From positions 248,001-312,000 of the forward strand of contig JARFNK010000002.1 of the NCBI GenBank assembly GCA_029167225.1: 64,000 bases of DNA, read 5' to 3'. This document shows, piece after piece, positions 1 to 8,780 of the stretch. Position 1 is the stretch's first letter; the number at the start of each line of letters is the position of its first letter. Position numbers and translations under genes: made by a program. The DNA is from Sphingobium arseniciresistens (GTDB lineage Bacteria > Pseudomonadota > Alphaproteobacteria > Sphingomonadales > Sphingomonadaceae). The notes below the pieces were generated by a model. It saw nothing but the letters and a program-made list of their open reading frames with translations. It was not told the DNA's origin and did not search any database.

Positions 1-1
1 G

Positions 2-1990
2 GCTGAGGGCATTCCCGCGCCGCGCCTGCGGGTGATCGAACGCGGCAGCCGCATGGGCGCGATGACTGTCGGCGACCGCATCCTCGCCCGCACGGAAGAG
101 GCCGGCAAGGGCTGGGTCGCCCATCCCATGAAGCGGCTGGCCAAGGGCGCGGAGCTACTGCTGGGCGTCGTCGAACCGGGCGAGGGCGGCAAACCATGGC
201 TGCGACCGGTGGACAAGCGCACCCGCAAGGATACGCCGATCAGCGATCTGGGTGACGCCAAGCCGGGCGACCTGGTGCTGGCCGAAGCGACCGGGCGACC
301 GCCGCGTATCAGTGCGCGCGTGACCGACATCCTGGGCGATCCCTTCGCGCCGCGCAGCTTCAGCCTGATTGCGATCCACAAGTTCGGAATCCCCTTCACC
401 TTCCCCGACAGCGCGGAAGAGGAAGCGGCGATCGCTGCGCGCCTGCCGCTGGACGAGAAGAAGCGCGAAGATCTGCGCCACTTGCCGATTGTCGCCATCG
501 ATCCGGTCGACGCGCGCGATTTCGACGATGCGGTGTGGGCGACGCCCGATGACGATCCCGCCAATGCCGGCGGCTTCAAGGCGATCGTGGCGATTGCCGA
601 TGTCAGCCATTATGTGCGGCCGGGCGGGGCTCTCGACAAGGAAGCCCGCAAGCGCGGCAACAGCGTCTATTTCCCCGACCGTGTGGTGCCGATGCTGCCA
701 CACCAGCTTTCGTCCGACATGTGCTCGCTGCGCGCCGAGGAAGATCGCGCGGCGATGGCCTGCCATCTCGTCATCGACGCGCATGGCAAAGTGACGGGAT
801 GGCGCTTCACGCGCGCCCTGATCCGCGTCGTCGCCAATATTCCCTATGAGCGAGCCCAGGCCGCGATCGACGGCACGGAGGCCAATGAATGGCTGGAAAC
901 GGCGCTGAAGCCGCTTTGGGATTGCTGGAAGCTGCTGGCCAAGGCGCGCGACGCGCGGGCGCCGCTGGACCTCGACCTGCCCGAGCGCCGGGTGGTGCTG
1001 GACGAGGCGGGGCGGATCGTCAGCGTCGCGGTGCGCGAACGGCTCGACGCGCATCGGCTGATCGAGGATTATATGATCGCTGCGAACGTCGCTGCGGCCA
1101 AGGCGCTGGAAGCGAAGAAGGCGCCGGTGATGTACCGTATCCACGAGCCGCCGAGCCGCGAGAAACTGGTCGCGCTCAAGGAATATCTCAAGACCTTCGA
1201 TATCGAGTTCGCGCTGGGGCAGGTCATCAAGCCCGCGACCTTCAACCGGCTGATCGCCAAGCTGGAGGGCAATGAATCGCGCCCGCTCATCATGGAGCAG
1301 ATCCTGCGCAGCCAGACCCAGGCCTATTACGGACCGCAAAATGCCGGGCATTTCGGCCTGTCACTCGGCAGCTATGCGCATTTCACCTCGCCGATCCGGC
1401 GCTATTCGGATCTTCTGGTGCATCGCGCGCTGGTGGGCGCCCACGGGCTGGAAATGCCCGCGCCCAAGCACAAGGATATCCCGGAGAAATCGTCGCTCAG
1501 CGCGGAGGATTTCGCGAACATGGGCAAGGTCGGTGAACTCATCAGCCGGCACGAGCGGCGCGCGATGGAGGCCGAGCGCGAGACGATCGACCGCTATGTC
1601 GCCGCCTTCCTCGCGACGCGCGTGGGCGAAGTGGTGGAATGCCGAATCACCGGTGTCCAGAATTTCGGTTTCTTCGCCACGGTCGATGGGCTTGGCGGGG
1701 ACGGTCTGGTGCCGGTCTCGACGCTGGGTGCGGAACGCTTCTTCTTCGATGAGGCGGGCCGCGCGCTGGAGGGGACGCATAGCGGCGAGCGCTATACCGT
1801 GGGGCAGCATCTGCCGCTCCGGCTGGTGGAAGCCGACCCGATCAACGGCGCGCTGCGTTTCGAACTGCCCGAGGGCGCAAGCCACCTGCCCATGCGCCGC
1901 GACGGCAAGGGGCCGCGCCCGCTGCATCGCCGGGGACGCCCTGCCAATATTCGCCACAGCAACAATCCGCGCGGCAAGCACCGGAAATAG
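2..1990 (+). CDS. rnr: Ribonuclease R (3'-5' exoribonuclease), 5'-truncated by window edge
   Basis: RNase R degrades structured RNA processively from the 3' end and takes part in RNA quality control. The frame is already open at the first bases of the window, so the gene starts upstream and the N-terminal winged-helix/cold-shock part is missing; 662 codons are visible. The RNB catalytic signature is present at about nt 500-533 (DPVDARDFDDAV, with the clustered aspartates that bind metal). The C-terminal S1 RNA-binding domain lies at about nt 1620-1880 (GEVVECRITGVQNFGFF). The tail after S1 is basic (HRRGRPANIRHSNNPRGKHRK without its last residues), as in many RNase R proteins. It converges on the UspA-like gene with only 25 bp between stops. 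Confidence 0.95.
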   Translation, partial: AEGIPAPRLRVIERGSRMGAMTVGDRILARTEEAGKGWVAHPMKRLAKGAELLLGVVEPGEGGKPWLRPVDKRTRKDTPISDLGDAKPGDLVLAEATGRPPRISARVTDILGDPFAPRSFSLIAIHKFGIPFTFPDSAEEEAAIAARLPLDEKKREDLRHLPIVAIDPVDARDFDDAVWATPDDDPANAGGFKAIVAIADVSHYVRPGGALDKEARKRGNSVYFPDRVVPMLPHQLSSDMCSLRAEEDRAAMACHLVIDAHGKVTGWRFTRALIRVVANIPYERAQAAIDGTEANEWLETALKPLWDCWKLLAKARDARAPLDLDLPERRVVLDEAGRIVSVAVRERLDAHRLIEDYMIAANVAAAKALEAKKAPVMYRIHEPPSREKLVALKEYLKTFDIEFALGQVIKPATFNRLIAKLEGNESRPLIMEQILRSQTQAYYGPQNAGHFGLSLGSYAHFTSPIRRYSDLLVHRALVGAHGLEMPAPKHKDIPEKSSLSAEDFANMGKVGELISRHERRAMEAERETIDRYVAAFLATRVGEVVECRITGVQNFGFFATVDGLGGDGLVPVSTLGAERFFFDEAGRALEGTHSGERYTVGQHLPLRLVEADPINGALRFELPEGASHLPMRRDGKGPRPLHRRGRPANIRHSNNPRGKHRK

Positions 1991-2015
1991 CAGCGGTTTC
2001 TGCCGGTGGTCGGGC

Positions 2016-2474
2016 TCAGCTGAGCCGGTCGATGTCTTCGTTGCTGAGCGATCCGGGGATCACCATGATGGGGCAGGGCAGTTGCCCTGCCTCAGCGCCC
2101 GCGAAATGCGCCACCAGCGGGCCGGGAGAGCCCACTGCGGCCGCCCCGAGGACGAGCGCCGCCACAGTTTCATTGTCTTCCAGCACCTTGCGGACGACCG
2201 CGACGGCTTCTCCCTGGCGCACGGTGATGATCGGCCGCGCGCCGCCGGAGACTTCCGTAAGTGCGCCCGCCGCGCTCGTCACCAATGCCTCGGCGCGCTG
2301 CCGCGCCTCTTCCTCGATCGTCGCCTGAACGCCGCCCCATTGCACGAATTCGGCGGGAGGGACGAGCGCGAGGATGTGGACGGTGCCGCCGGTCTTCGCC
2401 GCGCGCCGCGCAGCAAAACGCAACGCGGTTTCCGCCTCACGGGTCTCATCCACCACTACAAGATATGTCCGCAT
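2016..2474 (-). CDS. Universal stress protein (UspA) family protein
   Basis: A 152-residue single Usp domain. It opens with MRTYLVVVDET (first beta strand and the acidic residue near the nucleotide site) and closes with CPIMVIPGSL, the usual last strand of Usp folds. A glycine-containing stretch LGAAAVGSPGPL precedes it but is not a clean ATP-binding G-2x-G-9x-G(S/T) motif, so nucleotide binding is uncertain. The start is the ATG before RTYLVV; the frame stays open far upstream on the minus strand, but that extension lies antisense to the E2 gene and is low-complexity shadow. Divergent from aceF, so the 138-bp gap between them should hold both promoters. The stress role is assigned from the family only. 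Confidence 0.85.
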   Translation of the reverse strand: MRTYLVVVDETREAETALRFAARRAAKTGGTVHILALVPPAEFVQWGGVQATIEEEARQRAEALVTSAAGALTEVSGGARPIITVRQGEAVAVVRKVLEDNETVAALVLGAAAVGSPGPLVAHFAGAEAGQLPCPIMVIPGSLSNEDIDRLS

Positions 2475-2538
2475 GTCGTGCGCCCGCCTTTTCCAGGCGA
2501 AATGTGGGGTAAAGTCCGCCCGGAAACAAGTGACACCC

Positions 2539-2567
2539 TTGACCGGGAGGGGCAAAGCGTCAACTAA
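2539..2567 (+). promoter_or_regulatory. Possible sigma-70-like promoter of aceF operon
   Basis: TTGACC, a 17-bp spacer and AACTAA, placed 46 bp before the E2 start codon in the divergent gap with the UspA gene. The -35 is good and the -10 is weak, so this is a candidate only. Confidence 0.3.
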
Positions 2568-2612
2568 GGCCCCGTTCTCTCCCGATATCATCATGAAAGA
2601 GCTGCACCCATC

Positions 2613-3920
2613 ATGGCGATCAATATCCAGATGCCCGCCCTCTCGCCCACTATGGAAGTGGGCACACTGGCCAAATGGCTCGTGAAGGAAGGCGACGTGG
2701 TAAAATCCGGCGACCTTATGGCGGAAATCGAAACCGACAAGGCGACGATGGAATTCGAAGCCGTGGACGAAGGCACGATCGCAAAGATCGTGGTGCCCGA
2801 GGGCGCCGAAAATGTGAAGGTTGGCACCGTTATCGCCATCCTGGCCGCCGAAGGCGAAGATGCCGGCGCGATCGACACGGCCCCTGCCGAAGCGCCCGCT
2901 TCCAAGGCCGAAGCGCCGGCTGCGCCTGCTGCGAAGGAAGCCGCTGCGCCTGCAGCAGCCTCGACGCCTGCCGCCGCCCCTGCCGCTGTCTCCGCCCCGG
3001 CCCAGTCGAACGAAAGCCGCATTTCGGCTAGTCCGCTCGCCCGCCGTATCGCGGAACAAAAGGGCCTCAGCCTTGCATCCGTGAAGGGCAGCGGTCCCAA
3101 TGGCCGTATCGTGAAGGCCGATCTTGAAGGCGCTTCGCCAGCTGCATCCGCTCCGGCTGCTTCCGCACCGGCCGCTGCGGCACCTGCTGCAGCAAAGCCC
3201 GCAGCAGCCGCTGTTGCTGCGCCTGCCGGCATCCCCTCCGAAAGCATCAAGCTCAGCGGCATGCGCAAGACGATCGCGCGCCGCCTGACCGAATCGAAGC
3301 AGACGGTGCCGCACTTCTACCTGACGCTGGACTGCAACCTAGACCGCCTGCTGAAGCTGCGCGGCGAGCTGAACGCGGGCCTTGCCGGTCGGGGCGTGAA
3401 GCTGTCGGTCAACGATCTGCTGATCAAGGCGCTCGGCGTCGCGCTGACGCAGGTGCCAGACGCCAACGTCCAGTTCGGCGGCGACACGCTGATCAAGTTC
3501 GGCCGTGCCGACGTGTCGATGGCGGTCGCCATTCCCGGCGGTCTCATCACGCCGGTCATCACCGATGTCGGCGGCAAGGCGCTTTCGAAGATCGCGACCG
3601 AAGCCAAGGATCTTGCGGCGCGCGCGCGTGAAGGCAAGCTGGCGCCCGAGGAATATCAGGGCGGCACCGCCTCGATCTCCAACCTCGGCATGTTCGGCAT
3701 CAAGCAGTTCGACGCCGTCATCAACCCGCCGCAGGGCATGATCCTGGCGGTCGGTGCCGGCGACAAGCGGCCGCATGTGGTGAACGACGCCATCGCCATC
3801 GCAACCGTGATGACGGCGACCGGCAGCTTCGATCACCGCGCCATCGACGGCGCCGTGGGCGCGCAGCTGATGCAGGCGTTCCAGGCGCTGGTGGAAAATC
3901 CGCTGGGTATGCTGGCCTGA
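2613..3920 (+). CDS. aceF: Dihydrolipoamide acetyltransferase, E2 of pyruvate dehydrogenase
   Basis: E2 core enzyme, which passes acetyl groups from the lipoyl arm to CoA; 435 residues. One N-terminal lipoyl domain carries the modified lysine in ETDKATME (Lys43). A long Ala/Pro-rich linker (about residues 85-135) follows, then a peripheral subunit-binding domain ([28 protein letters not shown]), a second Ala-rich linker, and the catalytic acetyltransferase domain with the DHRAIDG active-site motif near the C terminus. The lipoyl domain opening ([16 protein letters not shown]) is the pyruvate dehydrogenase type rather than the oxoglutarate type. The E1 alpha and beta genes are not next to it in this window, which is unusual compared with many alphaproteobacteria. 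The stop overlaps the start of the thioesterase gene (TGATG). Confidence 0.95.
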   Translation: MAINIQMPALSPTMEVGTLAKWLVKEGDVVKSGDLMAEIETDKATMEFEAVDEGTIAKIVVPEGAENVKVGTVIAILAAEGEDAGAIDTAPAEAPASKAEAPAAPAAKEAAAPAAASTPAAAPAAVSAPAQSNESRISASPLARRIAEQKGLSLASVKGSGPNGRIVKADLEGASPAASAPAASAPAAAAPAAAKPAAAAVAAPAGIPSESIKLSGMRKTIARRLTESKQTVPHFYLTLDCNLDRLLKLRGELNAGLAGRGVKLSVNDLLIKALGVALTQVPDANVQFGGDTLIKFGRADVSMAVAIPGGLITPVITDVGGKALSKIATEAKDLAARAREGKLAPEEYQGGTASISNLGMFGIKQFDAVINPPQGMILAVGAGDKRPHVVNDAIAIATVMTATGSFDHRAIDGAVGAQLMQAFQALVENPLGMLA

Positions 3921-4327
3921 TGGCGCAGCCTGACGAGGCACCGCCGCAGGTCGATCCTGCGGTGCGCGTTATCGCCATGCCTGCCGATACCAATCCCTAT
4001 GGCGACATTTTCGGCGGTTGGCTGATGAGCCTGATGGATTCGGCTGCAGGATCGGTCGCTGCCCGGCATTCGAAAGGCCGGGCGGTGACGATCGCGGTGG
4101 AGGGCATGGAGTTTCTGCGGCCGGTTGTCGTGGGCGACGAAGTGTCGGTGTTCGCGACGCTGGTCGGCGTAGGGCGGACGTCGATGAAAATCGGCGTGGA
4201 AGCCTGGCGCCGAGCCCGCCATGACGATCAATCCTATCGGGTGACGCAGGCGACCTTTACTTTTGTGGCGATTGCCGAAGATCGTAGGCCCCGTTCCGTG
4301 CCGCCCATGGCAGCGGCGGAAGCCTGA
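3920..4327 (+). CDS. Acyl-CoA thioesterase, hotdog fold (YciA/BACH type)
   Basis: A 135-residue single hotdog domain. The region from PADTNPYGDIFGGWLMSLMD matches the start of the hotdog helix in YciA-type acyl-CoA hydrolases, which cleave acyl-CoA thioesters in the cytoplasm; the aspartate in this stretch is the usual catalytic residue of the family. RPVVVGDEVSVFA is the following strand. Its ATG overlaps the aceF stop by one base, so translation is probably coupled, and lpdA follows after 33 bp. It is therefore embedded in a pyruvate dehydrogenase operon, which suggests acetyl-CoA or short acyl-CoA as substrate, although the sequence does not prove specificity. Confidence 0.85.
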   Translation: MAQPDEAPPQVDPAVRVIAMPADTNPYGDIFGGWLMSLMDSAAGSVAARHSKGRAVTIAVEGMEFLRPVVVGDEVSVFATLVGVGRTSMKIGVEAWRRARHDDQSYRVTQATFTFVAIAEDRRPRSVPPMAAAEA

Positions 4328-4360
4328 TTCTTCATATTCATTCAAGGGCGAGTTTAGACC

Positions 4361-5758
4361 ATGGCTGACACATTTGATCTTATCGTTCTCGGCTCCGGCC
4401 CTGGCGGCTATGTCGGTGCGATCCGCGCCGCGCAGCTGGGGATGAAGGTTGCCATCGTGGAGCGCGAGAAGCTCGGCGGCATCTGCCTCAACTGGGGCTG
4501 CATTCCGACCAAGGCGCTGCTGCGTTCTTCCGAAATCTACCATTACATGACCCATGCCGGCGCCTACGGCCTGTCGGTCGAGAAGCCCGCCTTCGATCTG
4601 GAAGCGGTGGTGAAGCGTTCGCGCGGCGTCGCCGACCAGCTGAACAAGGGCGTTGCCGGCCTGATGAAGAAGCACAAGATCACGGTCTATGAGGGCGTGG
4701 GCAAGCTGACCGCCAAGGGCAAGCTGTCGGTCGAGAAGGACGGCAAGACCACCGATCTCGAAGCGAAGAACATCATCATCGCGACGGGCGCCCGCGCCCG
4801 CGACCTGCCCTTCGCCAAGGCGGACGGCAAGAAGGTCTGGACCTATCGCCATGCGCTGGTCCCCGCCGAAATGCCCAAGAAGCTGCTCGTCATCGGCTCG
4901 GGAGCGATCGGCCTCGAGTTCGCCAGCTTCTATTCGGATCTGGGCGTCGACGTGACCATCGTGGAGATGCTGGACCGAATCCTGCCGGTGGAAGATGCTG
5001 AAATCAGCGCTTTCATGGAAAAGCAGCTGAAGAAGAACGGCCTCAAGATCCTGACCAAGGCCGGCGTGTCGAAGATCGATACGGCGGGCGAGGGCGTTAA
5101 GGCGACCATCAAGGACAAGGACGGCAAGGAAAGCGTCGAAGATTTCAGCCATGTGATCGTCGCCGTGGGCATCGTGCCCAATGTCGAGAATATCGGGCTG
5201 GAGACGCTGGGCGTGGAGCCGGACGCGCGCTTCCACATCAAGGTCGATGGCTATGGCCGCACCAATGTCGAAGGCATCTATGCCATTGGCGACGTCACCG
5301 CGGGTCCGTGGCTGGCGCACAAGGCCATGCACGAGGCGGTGATCTGCGTCGAGGCAATGGCGGGCGAGCATCCGCATGAAATGAACGTGCTGAACATTCC
5401 GGGCTGCACCTATTCGCGTCCGCAGGTGGCGTCCGTTGGGCTGACCGAGGCGAAGGCCAAGGAAGCCGGCTATGAGGTGAAGGTCGGCAAGTTCCCCTTC
5501 ATCGGCAATGGCAAGGCGATCGCGCTTGGAGAGGTCGATGGCTTCGTGAAGACGGTGTTTGACGCCAAGACCGGCGAGCTGCTGGGCGCGCATATGATCG
5601 GCGCGGAAGTGACCGAGATGATCCAGGGCTACACCATCGGCAAGACGATGGAGACGACCGAGGCGGAGCTGATGGGCACCGTCTTCCCGCATCCGACGAT
5701 TTCCGAAGCGATGCATGAAGGCGTGCTGGCGGCCTATGGCCGTGCGCTCCACATCTGA
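4361..5758 (+). CDS. lpdA: Dihydrolipoyl dehydrogenase (E3)
   Basis: Flavoprotein disulfide reductase that reoxidises the lipoyl groups of 2-oxoacid dehydrogenases with NAD+; 465 residues. The FAD-binding GSGPGGYVGAIRAAQLG motif is at residues 11-27. The redox-active pair is Cys42 and Cys47 in GGICLNWGCIPTKALL. The NAD-binding motif is VIGSGAIGLEFASFY. The second FAD motif is GIYAIGDVT, and the catalytic His-Glu pair lies in FPHPTISEAMHEG near the C terminus. Third gene of the aceF operon and followed by a strong terminator, so it is most likely the E3 of pyruvate dehydrogenase, though it may also serve other complexes. Confidence 0.96.
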   Translation: MADTFDLIVLGSGPGGYVGAIRAAQLGMKVAIVEREKLGGICLNWGCIPTKALLRSSEIYHYMTHAGAYGLSVEKPAFDLEAVVKRSRGVADQLNKGVAGLMKKHKITVYEGVGKLTAKGKLSVEKDGKTTDLEAKNIIIATGARARDLPFAKADGKKVWTYRHALVPAEMPKKLLVIGSGAIGLEFASFYSDLGVDVTIVEMLDRILPVEDAEISAFMEKQLKKNGLKILTKAGVSKIDTAGEGVKATIKDKDGKESVEDFSHVIVAVGIVPNVENIGLETLGVEPDARFHIKVDGYGRTNVEGIYAIGDVTAGPWLAHKAMHEAVICVEAMAGEHPHEMNVLNIPGCTYSRPQVASVGLTEAKAKEAGYEVKVGKFPFIGNGKAIALGEVDGFVKTVFDAKTGELLGAHMIGAEVTEMIQGYTIGKTMETTEAELMGTVFPHPTISEAMHEGVLAAYGRALHI

Positions 5759-5808
5759 CCTGTTACGCTGGCCTACTCTCTAACGGGAGGCTCGCGCCTG
5801 ACGAGAGG

Positions 5809-5853
5809 GGCCGGTTTTGCGCGGAAGAAGCGCAGAACCGGCCCTTATTATTT
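5809..5853 (+). terminator. Rho-independent terminator of aceF-lpdA operon
   Basis: A 14-bp GC-rich stem (GGCCGGTTTTGCGC pairing with GCGCAGAACCGGCC, one mismatch) with a 7-base loop, followed by a T-rich run. It starts 50 bp after the lpdA stop. Confidence 0.85.
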
Positions 5854-5931
5854 GGCGACGCGGGGTGGGGAAGCGGCCTTCCCTCCTTCGTGTTCGCAGG
5901 AACACAAAAAGTCGGCATTTTGTGAACGGGG

Positions 5932-5966
5932 CTAACAAGCGATTGATTCCAGCCATCGCTTGTTAG
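5932..5966. repeat. Perfect 12-bp inverted repeat with 11-base loop
   Basis: The arms CTAACAAGCGAT and ATCGCTTGTTAG are exact complements. It lies between the lpdA terminator and the end of the convergent Rap1a-like gene. There is no T-tract on either side, so a role as a terminator for the minus-strand gene is possible but weak. The rest of this 258-bp gap shows nothing else clear. Confidence 0.6.
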
Positions 5967-6016
5967 TGGATCGAACCCGCTACATGGCTGACATCAGCGG
6001 CCTGTGATCTTATGGT

Positions 6017-6370
6017 TCACTGCGAGCAGGAATAGGCGTCGTTCATCGCGATGCTGACGATGACGGATGCCGGCATCGACCGCTGATCGGGATATTTGCG
6101 CAGATAGGCGATCACGACGCCGCGCGCCTTTTCGGCGCCGATCTCGCCAGGCCAGCAATTGGCCTGCGTGCGGCCGATGAAGATGTCCTTGCGGATGCCG
6201 TCGATAGCGCCGACGATGTAGGCGGTGCAGGCCAGCGCATATTCCGGGCTCTTGTTGTCGCACTTCTTGAGCAGAGTCGCGCCGGTTTCGAACATGAATA
6301 CCGGCTTTGCGGGCTGCGGGGATGCCAGGGGATCGGCGGCTGCGAGCAGGAGCATTGCAAAGGGAATCAT
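6017..6370 (-). CDS. Rap1a/Tai-like small secreted protein
   Basis: 117 residues. It begins with a short hydrophobic stretch (MIPFAMLLLAAADPLA) that looks like a brief signal peptide, so the mature protein would be periplasmic. The body has four cysteines arranged as in the Rap1a/Tai family: one in KKCDNK, one in ALACTAYIVGAIDGI, one in CWPGEI (equivalent to the CIP segment of the family) and one near the C terminus (YSCSQ). Family members first characterised are immunity proteins against type VI secretion amidase effectors, but many sphingomonad copies are orphans. No effector or secretion gene is nearby, so a function in immunity is not supported here. The frame extends 17 codons upstream without a signal, so the internal ATG was chosen. 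Confidence 0.65.
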   Translation of the reverse strand: MIPFAMLLLAAADPLASPQPAKPVFMFETGATLLKKCDNKSPEYALACTAYIVGAIDGIRKDIFIGRTQANCWPGEIGAEKARGVVIAYLRKYPDQRSMPASVIVSIAMNDAYSCSQ

Positions 6371-6688
6371 GGTCTCAGGACATCCAGCATAAGGGCATAG
6401 TAACGCCGCACGGTGACGCAACCCATGCGCAATCGACCTGAATCAGGCATTAAGCGGTTGTTTATGGATGTTGTCCCGCCCTCTGCAAGCAGCGCTGCCG
6501 CTGTTCCAATTCGATACCGCTGACATTCCGGAGGGTAAAAGTCCGCGCGCAATCGCTCTGGTTTACGGGGCCATCCTGTGTCAAAAAGAACGCAGTCGCA
6601 TGGGAGCACAGCTTATGGGCTGGAGAGCGGTGTTAGCAGGTCAGGTCGTCCCTGGCCGTTCATCTTGCCTCGGGCAGGTGTTCGGCTG

Positions 6689-6892
6689 ATGCGAGACATG
6701 TATCCACCCGAAGGACATTGGGGCGGAGGCGGCTCCGGGCGCGGAGGATGGCCATCGGATGATGAGCCGCCACGCAAGCCAGGCGACCGGGAATGGCTGC
6801 TCTACACCTCCGGCAGCATCATTCTCGCCTGCCTTGCCTTCACCGCCATTCGCAGCGTCGTGGGACGCAGGAATACCCGTTTTCCGGGTTGA
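6689..6892 (+). CDS. Small Gly-rich single-pass membrane protein, unknown function
   Basis: 67 residues. The N-terminal half is polar and Gly/Pro-rich (GHWGGGGSGRGGWPSDDEPP). It is followed by a single probable transmembrane helix (LLYTSGSIILACLAFTAI) and a basic tail (VVGRRNTRFPG), a layout that would put the tail in the cytoplasm by the positive-inside rule. The frame is open further upstream, but the ATG before RDMYPP gives the sensible small protein. No family recognised. It converges on the MaoC gene. Confidence 0.5.
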   Translation: MRDMYPPEGHWGGGGSGRGGWPSDDEPPRKPGDREWLLYTSGSIILACLAFTAIRSVVGRRNTRFPG

Positions 6893-6922
6893 CTACCCAG
6901 AAAGGCCGCCGGCCCAGCGACG

Positions 6923-7411
6923 CTATGCTTTGGGTCGCGTCCGGATCATCGCGATCGGCATCATGGTCAGTACCGGCTCGCCTTTCTGGTTCCTTACCGT
7001 CACGCGCGTCTTGATGGTTCCCATTTCGGGGCGGCTGCGCGATGGGGTCTTCTCCAGCACCTCCGTCTCTCCGCTGAGGATGTCGCCGGGATAGACCGGG
7101 CGGAGCCAGCGCAGTTCATCGACGCCCAGGGCGCCAAGGCTTGCCTGCTGCCAGCTCCCCTGCTCCTGCATAGCTTTCACGAACATGGCCATGAACATGG
7201 CCGTGGTGTGCCATCCGCTCGCAGCGACGCGGCCGAAATGGGTCTTGGCGGCCGCCGCCTCATCAAGGTGGAAGGGCTGCGGATCATAGGCGGTGGCGAA
7301 GGCGATGACTTCGTCATGGGTGACGGGATAGGGACCGAAGGGCTCCTTCTGGCCGATCGCGACATCCTCAAAATATGCGACCGGAATCGTGTCGGTCTGA
7401 TCGCTCGCCAT
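6923..7411 (-). CDS. MaoC-like (R)-hydratase family protein
   Basis: A hotdog-fold protein of 162 residues. The hydratase 2 motif appears as AYDPQPFHLDE, giving the catalytic Asp and His spaced as in MaoC/(R)-specific enoyl-CoA hydratases; ASGWHTTAMFM is the following helix. The ATG at 7411 was preferred because AAGGTG lies 8 bases before it; an ATG at 7417 and a TTG at 7429 are also in frame. Substrate unknown; likely an acyl-CoA. It sits alone between two unrelated genes. Confidence 0.85.
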   Translation of the reverse strand: MASDQTDTIPVAYFEDVAIGQKEPFGPYPVTHDEVIAFATAYDPQPFHLDEAAAAKTHFGRVAASGWHTTAMFMAMFVKAMQEQGSWQQASLGALGVDELRWLRPVYPGDILSGETEVLEKTPSRSRPEMGTIKTRVTVRNQKGEPVLTMMPIAMIRTRPKA

Positions 7412-7448
7412 GTCCATTTCACCTTGCAACTGATCGGCGACCCAATCC

Positions 7449-8711
7449 CTATTTGGTGCGGATCAGCCCGTCAAGCGTGGCCGGATCGGCATCATTGGGG
7501 CGCGGCGCCACCCCGATCAGCTTCGCCAGCAGCGGATAGACGTCAATGTTGGCGAACCCCTCCGGTGGGTGCAAGGCGTTGCGGAACGCCGGTCCGCTGG
7601 CGATGAACAGCGCGCGCATCGCCGGGTCATCGGGATCATAGCCATGCTCGCCCTTCACATAGGCGCGCGGCTTCTCGACGAAACTCCAGCCCAGATGCGC
7701 CATGCAGATAAAAGGCGCGACGCGCGGATTGTGCCCATAGCCATAGCGGGCGGGAATATCCGCCTTGCGCCAGCAGTCGATATTGTCGCGCTTGACGAGC
7801 AGCGCGCGGGCAACCGCCTCATCCCGTCCGGCCTTGGGATAGATATCCAGCCATGGGCCTTGGGTGATCGATTCCATGATGGCGGGATCGACGATGTCGG
7901 TGATCGGCCGGACATGGTCGGGCGGCACGGGCGCCATGCCATGATCGGAAACGATGATGAGGTTCGCAGGCTGTTCGACCGCTGCCAGCCCTGCGCGCAG
8001 GCGGCCGATCTGGGCGTCCACATCGGCGATGGCAGCGCGTTCTTCGGGCGAATCGTAGCCTTGCGTGTGGGCCGCCTTGTCGACCACGTCGAAATAGACG
8101 GCGACGAAGGCCGGGCGGTTGGCGGCGGGACGCCGTACCCAGTCGAGCACGGTGTCGACCCGCTGGGTGCTGGTGATCGCACTGTCATAGGTAAACCAGT
8201 TGGACGGCCGGACACCGTTGATGGCCGTATCAGCGCCCGGCCAGAACATGATGCCCGTGCGGATGCCTGCACGCTCGGCGCTCGCCCAGATCGGCTCAAA
8301 GCCGTTCCACCAGAAGGGATCGCGGTTGACCGTGGGATCGGCGATCTTCCACGTCACGCCGGGCCGCTGCGGGTCGCGCATCGCATTGTCGACGATGCCG
8401 TGATGGTCGGGGCGGAGGCCGGTGACGATCGAGATATGATTGGGGATGGTGATCGACGGGAAGCTGGGGCGCATCGTGCCGGCAGCGCCATCATCGGCCA
8501 GCGCATCGAGATTGGGCGTCGTGCCATGCCGCATGACGGCGGGCCGGAAGCCGTCGATGGAGACCAATATCGTGATCGGCGCGCGCGCCTCGATCGCTGC
8601 GCTGGCACCGGGCGCAGGGCGCTGCGTCGCAGGGGCGCAGGCGCCGAGCGCGACGACCAGGGGCAGGGTGAACAGGGGCAGGGCGAGGGCGGCGCGAAGC
8701 GTTGATTTCAT
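7449..8711 (-). CDS. Nucleotide pyrophosphatase/phosphodiesterase-type lipoprotein
   Basis: 420 residues of the alkaline phosphatase superfamily, NPP (type I phosphodiesterase) branch. It has a lipoprotein signal peptide ending in the lipobox LGAC (Cys25), so it is probably tethered in the periplasm. The metal site begins with VSIDGFRPA. The nucleophile threonine lies in SFPSITIPNHISIVTG. Further metal ligands are in YFDVVDKAAHTQG, IVSDHGMAP and GEHGYDP. The family hydrolyses phosphodiester or pyrophosphate bonds of nucleotides or lipids; the actual substrate cannot be read from sequence. Transcribed towards the MaoC gene and separated from it by 37 bp. Confidence 0.88.
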   Translation of the reverse strand: MKSTLRAALALPLFTLPLVVALGACAPATQRPAPGASAAIEARAPITILVSIDGFRPAVMRHGTTPNLDALADDGAAGTMRPSFPSITIPNHISIVTGLRPDHHGIVDNAMRDPQRPGVTWKIADPTVNRDPFWWNGFEPIWASAERAGIRTGIMFWPGADTAINGVRPSNWFTYDSAITSTQRVDTVLDWVRRPAANRPAFVAVYFDVVDKAAHTQGYDSPEERAAIADVDAQIGRLRAGLAAVEQPANLIIVSDHGMAPVPPDHVRPITDIVDPAIMESITQGPWLDIYPKAGRDEAVARALLVKRDNIDCWRKADIPARYGYGHNPRVAPFICMAHLGWSFVEKPRAYVKGEHGYDPDDPAMRALFIASGPAFRNALHPPEGFANIDVYPLLAKLIGVAPRPNDADPATLDGLIRTK

Positions 8712-8780
8712 GGCGAATCCCGGCTGGCTTTTCCCAATGGCCCTATCAGACGCGCGACGACGGGAAAATGACGTCTCCGC

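Noticed and set aside
1272-2567. A 431-codon plus-strand frame across the end of rnr
   Set aside because: It overlaps rnr in another frame and continues antisense to the UspA gene; composition is Arg/Ser/Ala-rich shadow.
3833-5752. A 639-codon frame antisense to lpdA and the thioesterase
   Set aside because: Same shadow effect; contains no recognisable domain.
5891-5904. TGTTCGCAGGAACA as a LexA box
   Set aside because: The spacing is GTTC-N4-GAAC, not the GAAC-N7-GAAC or GTTC-N7-GTTC of alphaproteobacteria, and no damage gene follows.
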